From the NCBI GenBank assembly GCA_003224665.1, contig QHZM01000292.1, positions 1 to 6,928 on the forward strand: a DNA stretch of 6,928 nucleotides. Reading direction: 5' to 3'. The stretch comes from Acidobacteriota bacterium. GTDB taxonomy: Bacteria > Acidobacteriota > Terriglobia > UBA7540. Shown one piece after another: positions 1 through 5,510 of the stretch. Each line of letters opens with the position of its first letter. Within the stretch, counting starts at the first letter, position 1. The notes below the pieces were generated by a model. That model had not been told where the DNA came from. It saw only the letters and a list, made by a program, of their open reading frames with translations, and ran no database searches. The position numbers were made by a program, and so were the translations under genes.

Positions 1-1263
1 GCTCCGAGTATTAAAGTGGACTTCGCCGCCTTGCGGGATGCTTCGACGGTCCTGAATTTCGCGAATATCCCGGAAGGGACCTACGACGCGGTTACGATCA
101 CGCTGACCGCTCCGCAACTCGTCGTGTACGACCCTACCCAGGACCCCCCGATCAAAGCGGTCGCCACGACATTGACGAACGCGTCGGCCAAGATTTCTTT
201 CTCGCCTCCCCTCGTGTTGACCAAGGGCAAGGTGTCCGCTTTGAAGCTCGACTTCGATTTGCTGCGCTCGGTTGAGCTGGATCCCCAGAATCAGGTGACG
301 GGGAAAGTTACGCCAGTCTTTCAGGCAAAACCCCTCCCGTTGTCCGCCACCAACGGGTTTGGTGTACTCGAAGGCCTCGTCGGGTTCGTGCAGAGAGTCG
401 ATACCTTTAGCTCAAATCCGACCTTCATCGGCGATTTCCAGATGCAGTTGCTCTCCGGAACCGGGCCGTCGTTGCTCGTCAACCTGCAGCCGAGCCCCAA
501 GACTCAAGTCTTCGGCTTCACGGGTTTGAACCTGCTTCCCACAGGCAGTTTCGCCGAGGTGGACGGGTTCGTTGATGGGAACGCCAACTTTGTGGCGGAA
601 ACTATCGAGATCGAGGACCGAGAAGTTGTGGAGCTGAACAAAGTGGCGTTTATCGGGACGGTGACCTCCGCTGCGTATGACGGGAACGGGAACGTCACCA
701 ACTTTAACCTGTACGTCCGGGACACGGAGCCGAGTGCGGGGTTCAATGTGCTGCCCGACGTGGTTGTCCCGGTCAGCGTTTCATCCTCGACCGTCTTTCA
801 ATATTCGTCACGCTCGACCAACTTTGCCTCGCTGCCTTTCGATCCGACAGCCCTCACCGTTGGGCAGGAAGTTGTCGTCCACGGGACTTTCACGGTGCCG
901 CCCGCTCCGCCTCCACCGACGCCCAAGCCGCCTCCCTCCGTCAGCGCGGAAAAAATCTATCTGAAGATCAACAACATTTTGGGTAATTTCTCCGCGCCCG
1001 TCCAAGCGGGCTCCGACGACAAGACCGGCGCTTTCCAGTTTGCCCCATGCGGAACCATATTTCAGGGGAAAAATATCTGGGTGCTGACGAACATTCAGAC
1101 GGAATTCGTCAACGTGCCGGGGCTCGCGGAGCTGACGGCCCAGCCCAAGCTGCTCGTGAAAGGGTTACCTTTCTTCGAACTCAACGGCGGTACGATCAAC
1201 GGCGTGCAGGTCCCTCCCGGGACGCTGGTGATGCTGGCCACGGAAGTCCACCAACTCTTGTAA
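1..1263 (+). CDS. DUF4382/DUF5666 domain protein, 3' part (start outside window)
   Basis: The reading frame is open from base 1 to the TAA at 1261-1263 (420 codons visible), and the residues before the first possible internal GTG (base 16) already read as domain sequence, so the true start is upstream. Residues 1 to about 112 resemble DUF4382, with motifs such as VDFAAL, NIPEGTYDAVTITLTAPQLVV and KLDFDLLRSVELD. Three beta-rich DUF5666-like units follow. The first (about 122-206) has the hallmark FAEVDGFVDGNANFVAETIE. The second (about 213-320) has TVGQEVVVHG and a proline-rich insert at about 300-312. The third (about 325-420) ends with GTLVMLATEVHQLL. The family is typically exported, often as a lipoprotein, and has no known enzymatic activity. 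The signal peptide cannot be seen here. No catalytic residues are evident. It converges with the DinB-like gene, with only 34 bases between stop codons. The family call is by recognition; the cellular role is unknown. Confidence 0.75.
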   Translation, partial: APSIKVDFAALRDASTVLNFANIPEGTYDAVTITLTAPQLVVYDPTQDPPIKAVATTLTNASAKISFSPPLVLTKGKVSALKLDFDLLRSVELDPQNQVTGKVTPVFQAKPLPLSATNGFGVLEGLVGFVQRVDTFSSNPTFIGDFQMQLLSGTGPSLLVNLQPSPKTQVFGFTGLNLLPTGSFAEVDGFVDGNANFVAETIEIEDREVVELNKVAFIGTVTSAAYDGNGNVTNFNLYVRDTEPSAGFNVLPDVVVPVSVSSSTVFQYSSRSTNFASLPFDPTALTVGQEVVVHGTFTVPPAPPPPTPKPPPSVSAEKIYLKINNILGNFSAPVQAGSDDKTGAFQFAPCGTIFQGKNIWVLTNIQTEFVNVPGLAELTAQPKLLVKGLPFFELNGGTINGVQVPPGTLVMLATEVHQLL

Positions 1264-1297
1264 AAAAGCGGGCCCAATTCGGGTGCGCCTCGAAGCC

Positions 1298-1834
1298 TCA
1301 AATCGGCGGAAGTTTCCGCCTTCTTCCACCTTCTCTCCTCTCGCCGGGAAGGCGCGTGAAGCGCAGGTCCTTTCCGCGCTTCAGCTTCGTCACAAAAATA
1401 ATCTGTCCCGTGTGATAAGCGAAGTGCTCGGCCACGTGGAAAACGGCCTCGAGACCCGTAACGGGGAACCGCTGGATTGAATATCGGCGTCCGAGTTCAC
1501 GGGACCTGAGCTTTTGGAGGACGCGCTCGGCCTCGGCCACCGTGCTCCGCAGTTTCTTCAAGAGTTTGCGCCGCGGGATATTGCCGCGTTCTGAGAATTC
1601 CTCGTCCCGCCGGCGATTGTCACGGGCGCCTCCGATGCCGGAAATAATCCACTGCCGAACATTCCCCGCGAGATGGAGGACCAGGTTCCCTACGCTGTTC
1701 GACGCGGCGTTGGGCCGCCACCACACCTCGCGGTCCGAGAGCAGACGAAGGCAGCGCGCAATCCGCGGCAGATGGAAACGGGCGAGCGAATGTCGCGCCT
1801 GGCGCAGGAAGGATTCGGCAGTGTTGTGATCCAT
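1298..1834 (-). CDS. DinB family protein (DUF1572-type), 178 aa
   Basis: This is a small four-helix DinB/YfiT-like protein, a family of putative metal-dependent proteins, some of which are thiol transferases. The exact reaction of the DUF1572 branch is not known. The sequence shows WWRPNAASNSVGNLVLHLAGN at about residues 38-58, a characteristic motif with His54, and then HVAEHFAYHTGQ at 133-144. The likely metal-binding triad is His54, His137 and His141, with His133 one turn earlier. The usual arginine- and acid-rich loop (GARDNRRRDEEF) lies between them. The length is normal for the family. The C-terminal tail (from about 152) is very rich in Arg and Lys. The start is the ATG at 1834: GAGGT (1843-1839 on the minus strand) lies four bases upstream as a good ribosome binding site. 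The glycosylase gene ends 70 bases upstream on the same strand, so co-transcription is possible. The name DinB should not be read as evidence of DNA repair. Confidence 0.85.
   Translation of the reverse strand: MDHNTAESFLRQARHSLARFHLPRIARCLRLLSDREVWWRPNAASNSVGNLVLHLAGNVRQWIISGIGGARDNRRRDEEFSERGNIPRRKLLKKLRSTVAEAERVLQKLRSRELGRRYSIQRFPVTGLEAVFHVAEHFAYHTGQIIFVTKLKRGKDLRFTRLPGERREGGRRRKLPPI
1305..1320 (+). terminator. short GC hairpin, possible terminator of the upstream gene
   Basis: GGCGGA (1305-1310) pairs perfectly with TCCGCC (1315-1320) around a four-base loop, AGTT. It sits 41 bases after the stop of the DUF4382/DUF5666 gene and is followed on the plus strand by the pyrimidine stretch TTCTTCC. 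It lies inside the last codons of the convergent DinB-like gene. The T tract is poor and the stem short, so this is a weak terminator call. Confidence 0.3.
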
Positions 1835-1904
1835 AGTGACCTCACTCGCCCAGGCGTTGTCCGCTGGAAGTGACCCGGTTACTTTTCAAGCTGACCGGCG
1901 TTCG

Positions 1905-2891
1905 TCATCGGCGCTCCGAGCGGAGCTTTGCGATTGCGCTTTGCTTCCAGGAGTTGTCTTCCCAGTAGGTCATCCAGAGGTAGAAAGTTGCGTAGCTCCG
2001 CCACCCCGCCCAGTTCCGCGCAAGCTTCTCAATTTGTGAGGCGGAAGGTTGCTTCCGCAGCCCGTAGAATTTTTGAATAGCCTTTTGCAAGCCGACATCG
2101 GCGGCGGGGAGACCATCGAGGTGGCCAAGCGCGCGGAGGCCGACGTAGTGGGCGGTCCATGGTCCCACTCCCCGGTGTTCGATCAGCCGGCCGTGGGCGA
2201 CCCCGGGCTCGAGAACGCGCAAGCCCTCAAGGTCCAAACTCCCGTCCAAAACGGCGCGCGAGATGGCGATTATGTAGCGGGCCTTCGGGCCCGAAATCTG
2301 CAAACGCCGCAGTTGTCTCGGCGTCGCGATGGCGAGGGCTGCCGGCTGGGGAAAGGCGTTGTATCGCCGGCCCTCGAATCCGACCGGGCAGCCGTAGGAT
2401 TCGATCAACTGTTTCTTCACCTGGTGCGCAAATGTGAGGTTGACTTGCTGCTCGAGAATGGCGGAGACCAGACATTCGTATACGCCCGCAGCCTGCGGAA
2501 TCCTCATTCCGCGAAAGTGGGCCACCAGGAGCGAGAGGACGCGGTCTGACTCGACCAGCCGATAAAAGGGAGAAAGGTCGAGGGTGGTGGAAAATTGCCG
2601 CTCGACCAGCGCGCAAATGGCCGCCTGGGTCATGCGGTCCGTGGAGCCGGTCAGGACCCGGATGCGCAGGGCGGCGCCTGACGCCTGCCGCTGTTCACTA
2701 ACCCCATAGAGGATCGGCTGACCGCCGATTTCGGCGACGCGACGGTATTCGTCATCCTCGAAGTAATCGAGTATGGGAGAGAATGTTCTGCCGTTCAAGA
2801 GCGGCGGAGGGCTGAGAACGAAACGCAGCGTCCGCGCGAAGCTAAAAGGTTCTCGGGGTCTCAGCCATAACACGGGCCTAGTATTTTGCAT
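1905..2891 (-). CDS. alkA: AlkA-type DNA-3-methyladenine glycosylase (HhH-GPD), 328 aa
   Basis: This is a base-excision repair enzyme that removes alkylated bases such as 3-methyladenine from DNA, leaving an abasic site. Residues about 7-105 fit the AlkA N-terminal domain (LRPREPFSF, then ILDYFEDDEYRRV). Residues about 110-320 form the helix-hairpin-helix glycosylase fold. Visible landmarks are LEQQVN at 146-151, the hairpin segment RGVGPWTAHY at 240-249, the presumed catalytic Asp265 in LPAADVGLQKAI (cf. E. coli AlkA Asp238), and WRSYATFYLW at 297-306, a good match to the C-terminal helix of E. coli AlkA. It is somewhat longer than E. coli AlkA (about 280 aa). I chose the ATG at 2891; a TTG at 2912 in the same frame would add seven residues, and neither start has a convincing ribosome binding site. 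It is divergent from the sigma gene and lies upstream of the DinB-like gene, possibly in one transcript. The catalytic class is well supported, the exact substrate range less so. Confidence 0.88.
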   Translation of the reverse strand: MQNTRPVLWLRPREPFSFARTLRFVLSPPPLLNGRTFSPILDYFEDDEYRRVAEIGGQPILYGVSEQRQASGAALRIRVLTGSTDRMTQAAICALVERQFSTTLDLSPFYRLVESDRVLSLLVAHFRGMRIPQAAGVYECLVSAILEQQVNLTFAHQVKKQLIESYGCPVGFEGRRYNAFPQPAALAIATPRQLRRLQISGPKARYIIAISRAVLDGSLDLEGLRVLEPGVAHGRLIEHRGVGPWTAHYVGLRALGHLDGLPAADVGLQKAIQKFYGLRKQPSASQIEKLARNWAGWRSYATFYLWMTYWEDNSWKQSAIAKLRSERR

Positions 2892-3045
2892 CGAGTAGCT
2901 CGACGCCCGCAAGAGTTGTTCAGAAGAGAATAAGAAGGTTTCGGATTTGGTATGGGAGGAGGAATTCGCGCCGCCGGCTCTCTTCGGGCTTGTTTCCCGC
3001 CCGGCTTGGGCGTAACTTATCCCGTGGATGTGGCATCAGAGGGAT

Positions 3046-3079
3046 GTCGGAAGGTGAACAAGGCTAGGCACCTTCCGGC
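3046..3079 (+). promoter_or_regulatory. strong inverted repeat in the leader of the sigma factor gene
   Basis: CGGAAGGTG (3048-3056) is perfectly complementary to CACCTTCCG (3069-3077) around a 12-base spacer. A T-G wobble and a G-C pair extend the stem to 11 pairs (3046-3079). It ends 30 bases before the ATG of the ECF sigma gene, in the only substantial non-coding stretch between two divergent genes. No T run follows, so it does not look like a terminator. It could be an operator dyad or an RNA hairpin in the 5' leader. I found only weak promoter-like sequence upstream (TTGTTT at 2990-2995 and TAACTT at 3013-3018, 17 bases apart, three of six matches each), which I do not claim as a promoter. 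Confidence 0.45.
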
Positions 3080-3109
3080 CGAGGCGAGCTGCTCAGGACG
3101 TCCGACGAC

Positions 3110-3573
3110 ATGAATCAATCTTCCCAGGTGAGAGTAGCCAAGGACGAATCGACCCTTGTGTCCGAGGCAAAGGCCGGCAGCTATGAAGCCTTTGAAGAGC
3201 TGGTCAGCCGATACGAAAAAAAGATTTACCGGTTGGGCATGAACATCACGGGTAGTCTCGAAGACGCGGAAGAAGTCCTCCAGGAAACATTTCTCAAGGC
3301 CTTCGAGCATTTGCCTGATTTCCGTGAAGATGCTCGTTTTTACACCTGGCTCGTGCGCATTGCCATCAACGAAGGGTTGATGAAGTCCAGGACGCCGCGC
3401 GCACGCTTTCTCCCGCTTTTCGCACGGTCTTTTACTTGCGAGACGTGGAGGGACTTTCCACGGAAGAAACAGCCGACCTCCTGAAAATCTCCGTCGGGGC
3501 GGTCAAGGCTCGCCTCTTTCGGGCGCGCCTCCGCCTTCGCGAGGAATTGAGCAAAGTCTTTAAGCAGGGGTGA
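3110..3573 (+). pseudogene. ECF-type RNA polymerase sigma factor, frameshifted with the inter-domain linker missing
   Basis: ECF sigma factors direct RNA polymerase to stress promoters through region 2 (-10 binding) and region 4 (-35 binding). Region 2 is intact from the ATG at 3110: about residues 24-92, including EELVSRYEKKIYRLGMNI, DAEEVLQETFLKAFEHL and FYTWLVRIAINEGLMK. That frame then loses similarity and stops at 3482-3484, giving 124 aa. A complete region 4 continues in the frame shifted by -1 (or +2), from about 3388 to the TGA at 3571-3573: LSPAFRTVFYLRDVEGLSTE followed by ETADLLKISVGAVKARLFRA. Relatives carry a linker of several tens of residues between NEGLMK and this point; here fewer than ten codons separate them. 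The simplest reading is a deletion with a breakpoint near 3384-3390 whose length is not a multiple of three. The stop of the region-4 frame overlaps the anti-sigma start (GTGA, 3570-3573), which supports that frame as the original one. AGGA at 3095-3098 is a loosely spaced ribosome binding site. Assembly error is a real alternative. Confidence 0.8.
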
Positions 3574-3818
3574 CCCCGGTGAGCTGCAGAAACACCATCG
3601 AAGAAATTTCGAGTTACCTGAACGGGGAGCTTGACCCGGAGCTGAAGCGGACGATCGAAGCGCACCTGAAGATGTGCCACAACTGCCGGGTAGTGCTCGA
3701 TACGACACGCAAGACGATTGAACTGTATTGCGACGGAAAGCTTTTCCCTCTGCCCGACGTCGTCCGGTCGCGCCTCCACGAAGCTCTCGAGCGCAAGTGG
3801 CAGGGGAAAAAACAGTAG
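3570..3818 (+). CDS. small zinc-finger (zf-HC2) anti-sigma factor, 82 aa
   Basis: This is a probable cytoplasmic anti-sigma factor that would bind and hold the sigma factor encoded just upstream, in the manner of ZAS-domain (RsrA/ChrR-like) proteins, many of which respond to redox changes or metals. The zinc site is visible: Cys6, then His32-Leu-Lys-Met-Cys36-His-Asn-Cys39, the classical HxxxCxxC signature. YLNGELDPELKRTIEAHL (16-33) is the typical helix before it. The last 40 residues are charged, and no membrane segment is present, so this is a soluble short form rather than a transmembrane anti-sigma factor. The start is GTG at 3570, overlapping the stop of the sigma region-4 frame by four bases (GTGA), which suggests translational coupling. 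A GTG at 3579 is an alternative that would drop three residues. The gene appears intact although its partner does not, so it may now be an orphan. Confidence 0.82.
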   Translation: MTPVSCRNTIEEISSYLNGELDPELKRTIEAHLKMCHNCRVVLDTTRKTIELYCDGKLFPLPDVVRSRLHEALERKWQGKKQ

Positions 3819-3907
3819 CGCTGCCTCTCCCGACGATCCCTCCTCGTTCAAGCCTTGCCGGCTCTTAATCTTTTCCTGATCTTCAAATCGGCCGGGGCGG
3901 AAAATTT

Positions 3908-3921
3908 GAGCGCGCGCGCTC
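3908..3921. repeat. 14-base perfect palindrome of alternating CG
   Basis: GAGCGCGCGCGCTC is self-complementary over its whole length. It lies in the 264-base gap between the anti-sigma gene and glcD, about 30 bases before the -35 box. It could be a protein-binding dyad or part of a weak terminator for the sigma/anti-sigma unit, but no T run follows. The alternating CG core is low in complexity and may be chance in GC-rich DNA. The rest of 3819-3952 shows no other feature I can support. Confidence 0.25.
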
Positions 3922-3952
3922 GTCTTCCCGTGCTGCCACCACTTCGGTTGAA

Positions 3953-3981
3953 TTGACCCCCCTCAGACCGTTCTATATACT
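3953..3981 (+). promoter_or_regulatory. sigma-70 type promoter for the glcDE operon
   Basis: TTGACC (3953-3958) and TATACT (3976-3981) each match the -35 and -10 consensus at five of six positions and are separated by exactly 17 bases. Transcription would begin near 3988, leaving a leader of about 95 bases before the glcD ATG. The position in the gap, directly upstream of the operon and on the same strand, fits this use. Confidence 0.7.
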
Positions 3982-4003
3982 CGGAATGAAGGGTTGGGCG
4001 CGG

Positions 4004-4062
4004 GCGTCGTCGAGTAATTCAAGAAGCCATCAGCCATTGCGTTTGTCCCGACCCGGCGACGC
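4004..4062 (+). other. possible long-range stem in the glcD leader
   Basis: GCGTCGTCG (4004-4012) can pair with CGGCGACGC (4054-4062) over nine base pairs, one of them a G-U wobble, closing a 41-base loop within the predicted glcD leader. The stem ends five bases before the glcD ribosome binding site (GAAGGG, 4068-4073). I recognise no riboswitch class in it. A stem of this size can arise by chance in GC-rich sequence. Confidence 0.25.
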
Positions 4063-4082
4063 TTCTCGAAGGGCTTTCCTCC

Positions 4083-5510
4083 ATGGCCTCTTTATCCCTG
4101 CTGCGCGAACTCGTGCGCATCGTCGGTCAGGACGGCGTCCTCTCGAGGCCGGAAGACCTGATGCTCTATGAGTACGACGCGCTTTCCTGCCTGCGCCAGC
4201 CAGACGCGGTCGCATTCCCTTCCACAACTGAACACGTGGTCCAAATCGTGAAGCTGGCCGCGCGCGAGAATGTGGCTGTCGTCCCGCGCGGCGCCGGCAC
4301 GGGATTGAGCGGCGGGGCTGTGAGCACTCAGGGCGGGATCCTGGTGGCGTTTGCGCGGATGAAGAAAATTCTCGAAATCGACCTCGAGAACGAGCGCGCT
4401 CGAGTCCAGCCGGGCGTCGTTAATCTCGACCTTTCTCTCGCCGTGTCAGATCAGGGTTACTATTTCGGTCCTGACCCCTCGAGCCAGAAGGCCTGCACGA
4501 TCGGCGGCAACGTCGCCGAAAATTCCGGCGGGCCCCACACGCTGGCCTACGGCGTGACGACGAACCACGTGCTGGGACTCGAGGTCGTGCTGCCCGACGG
4601 GCGGGTGATCCACACGGGCGGCAAGGTCTGGGACCGCCCCGGCTATGACTTGACCGGATTGATCGTTGGCTCCGAAGGTACGCTCGGAATCGTTACGGAA
4701 ATCACGGTGCGCCTCTGCCGGAAGCCGGAGGCGGTTAAAACTTTACTGGCCATTTATGACCGCGTCCTGGACGCCACTCGGACTGTGGCCGGCATCACCG
4801 CGCGGGGGATCACGCCTGCGGCGCTCGAAATGATGGATGGGCTCTCGCTCCGCGCAGTCGAAGCAGCGACCCACGCGGGTTACCCGCTGGACTCGGCGGC
4901 CGTTCTCCTGATCGAGGTCGAGGGACTGCGCGAAGCGGTCGAGGAACAGGCCGACCAGATCGAGGCGGTGTGTCGCGAGAAGAACGCCCGCGATGTCCGG
5001 CGCGCGAAGTCCGCGGAAGAGCGCGACCTGCTCTGGAAGGGAAGAAAGAATGCGTTTGGGGCCCTGGGGCGGATCAGCCCGAATTTTTACGTTCAGGACG
5101 GCGTAATCCCGCGAACGCGCCTGCCGGAAATGCTCGAATACATCGCCGACATCGGCCGCAAGCATGAACTTCTCATTGGAAATATTTTCCACGCCGGCGA
5201 CGGCAACTTGCACCCCTTGCTGATGTTCGACGCTCGCGATCCGGACCAGAGTAAGCGGGTGCTGGCCGCGGCGAGTGAAATCATGGCGAAGTGCGCTGAG
5301 ATGGGCGGTTCGATTACGGGTGAGCACGGCGTCGGCATCGAGAAGAATGAATTGATGCCGCTGATATTTTCGAGCGACGATCTTGAAATGATGAGAAAGA
5401 TACGAAGCGTCTTCAACCCGAGCGGCTCGCTGAACCCCGGCAAGGTCCTCCCCACCGGGAAAATGTGCGGGGAATTGCGGATTCAGGTGAGCGTCGGAGG
5501 CGCCGCATGA
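4083..5510 (+). CDS. glcD: glycolate oxidase subunit GlcD (FAD-linked), 475 aa
   Basis: This is the catalytic FAD subunit of glycolate dehydrogenase, which oxidises glycolate (and often D-lactate) to the 2-oxo acid and passes electrons on through GlcE and GlcF. The N-terminal FAD-binding (PCMH-type) half shows PRGAGTGLSGGA (68-79), RVQPGV (107-112), PDPSSQKACTIGGNVAENSGG (130-150) and PGYDLTGLIVGSEGTLGIVT (186-205). The C-terminal FAD-oxidase half shows GRKNAFGALGRISP (320-333), NIFHAGDGNLHPL (367-379), GEHGVGIEK (413-421) and NPSGSLNPGKVLP (445-457); the two metal or substrate histidines are His370 and His377. Agreement with E. coli GlcD, recalled from memory, runs throughout, and the length is close (E. 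coli 499). The ATG at 4083 has GAAGGG nine bases upstream. The promoter at 3953-3981 serves it, and glcE overlaps its stop. A D-lactate dehydrogenase of the same family is the main alternative, but the adjacent glcE argues for glycolate. Confidence 0.92.
   Translation: MASLSLLRELVRIVGQDGVLSRPEDLMLYEYDALSCLRQPDAVAFPSTTEHVVQIVKLAARENVAVVPRGAGTGLSGGAVSTQGGILVAFARMKKILEIDLENERARVQPGVVNLDLSLAVSDQGYYFGPDPSSQKACTIGGNVAENSGGPHTLAYGVTTNHVLGLEVVLPDGRVIHTGGKVWDRPGYDLTGLIVGSEGTLGIVTEITVRLCRKPEAVKTLLAIYDRVLDATRTVAGITARGITPAALEMMDGLSLRAVEAATHAGYPLDSAAVLLIEVEGLREAVEEQADQIEAVCREKNARDVRRAKSAEERDLLWKGRKNAFGALGRISPNFYVQDGVIPRTRLPEMLEYIADIGRKHELLIGNIFHAGDGNLHPLLMFDARDPDQSKRVLAAASEIMAKCAEMGGSITGEHGVGIEKNELMPLIFSSDDLEMMRKIRSVFNPSGSLNPGKVLPTGKMCGELRIQVSVGGAA

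Noticed and set aside
1835..1846. AGTGA-CC-TCACT dyad directly upstream of the DinB-like start codon
   Set aside because: Five-base arms are expected by chance in a window this size, and the right side is explained by the ribosome binding site GAGGT.
1868..1884. Imperfect dyad AAGTGACC-C-GGTTACTT between the glycosylase and DinB-like genes
   Set aside because: It has a one-base centre, a wobble pair and no T run on the minus strand, so it does not make a credible terminator for the glycosylase gene.
2049..2549. 166-codon open frame on the plus strand across the AlkA-like gene
   Set aside because: It is antisense to a gene with clear family motifs, has no recognisable domain, and is the kind of shadow frame expected in GC-rich coding DNA.
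3385..3425. Programmed -1 frameshift to join sigma regions 2 and 4
   Set aside because: There is no canonical slippery heptamer in the correct phase (only CTTTTC at 3416-3421), and a frameshift would not explain why the linker itself is missing.
3953..4171. 72-codon plus-strand frame across the glcD promoter and start
   Set aside because: It overlaps the promoter and the beginning of glcD in another frame, and its translation is arginine-rich and featureless.
4743..5327. 194-codon minus-strand open frame inside glcD
   Set aside because: It lies wholly opposite conserved GlcD sequence, and its translation shows no family features.
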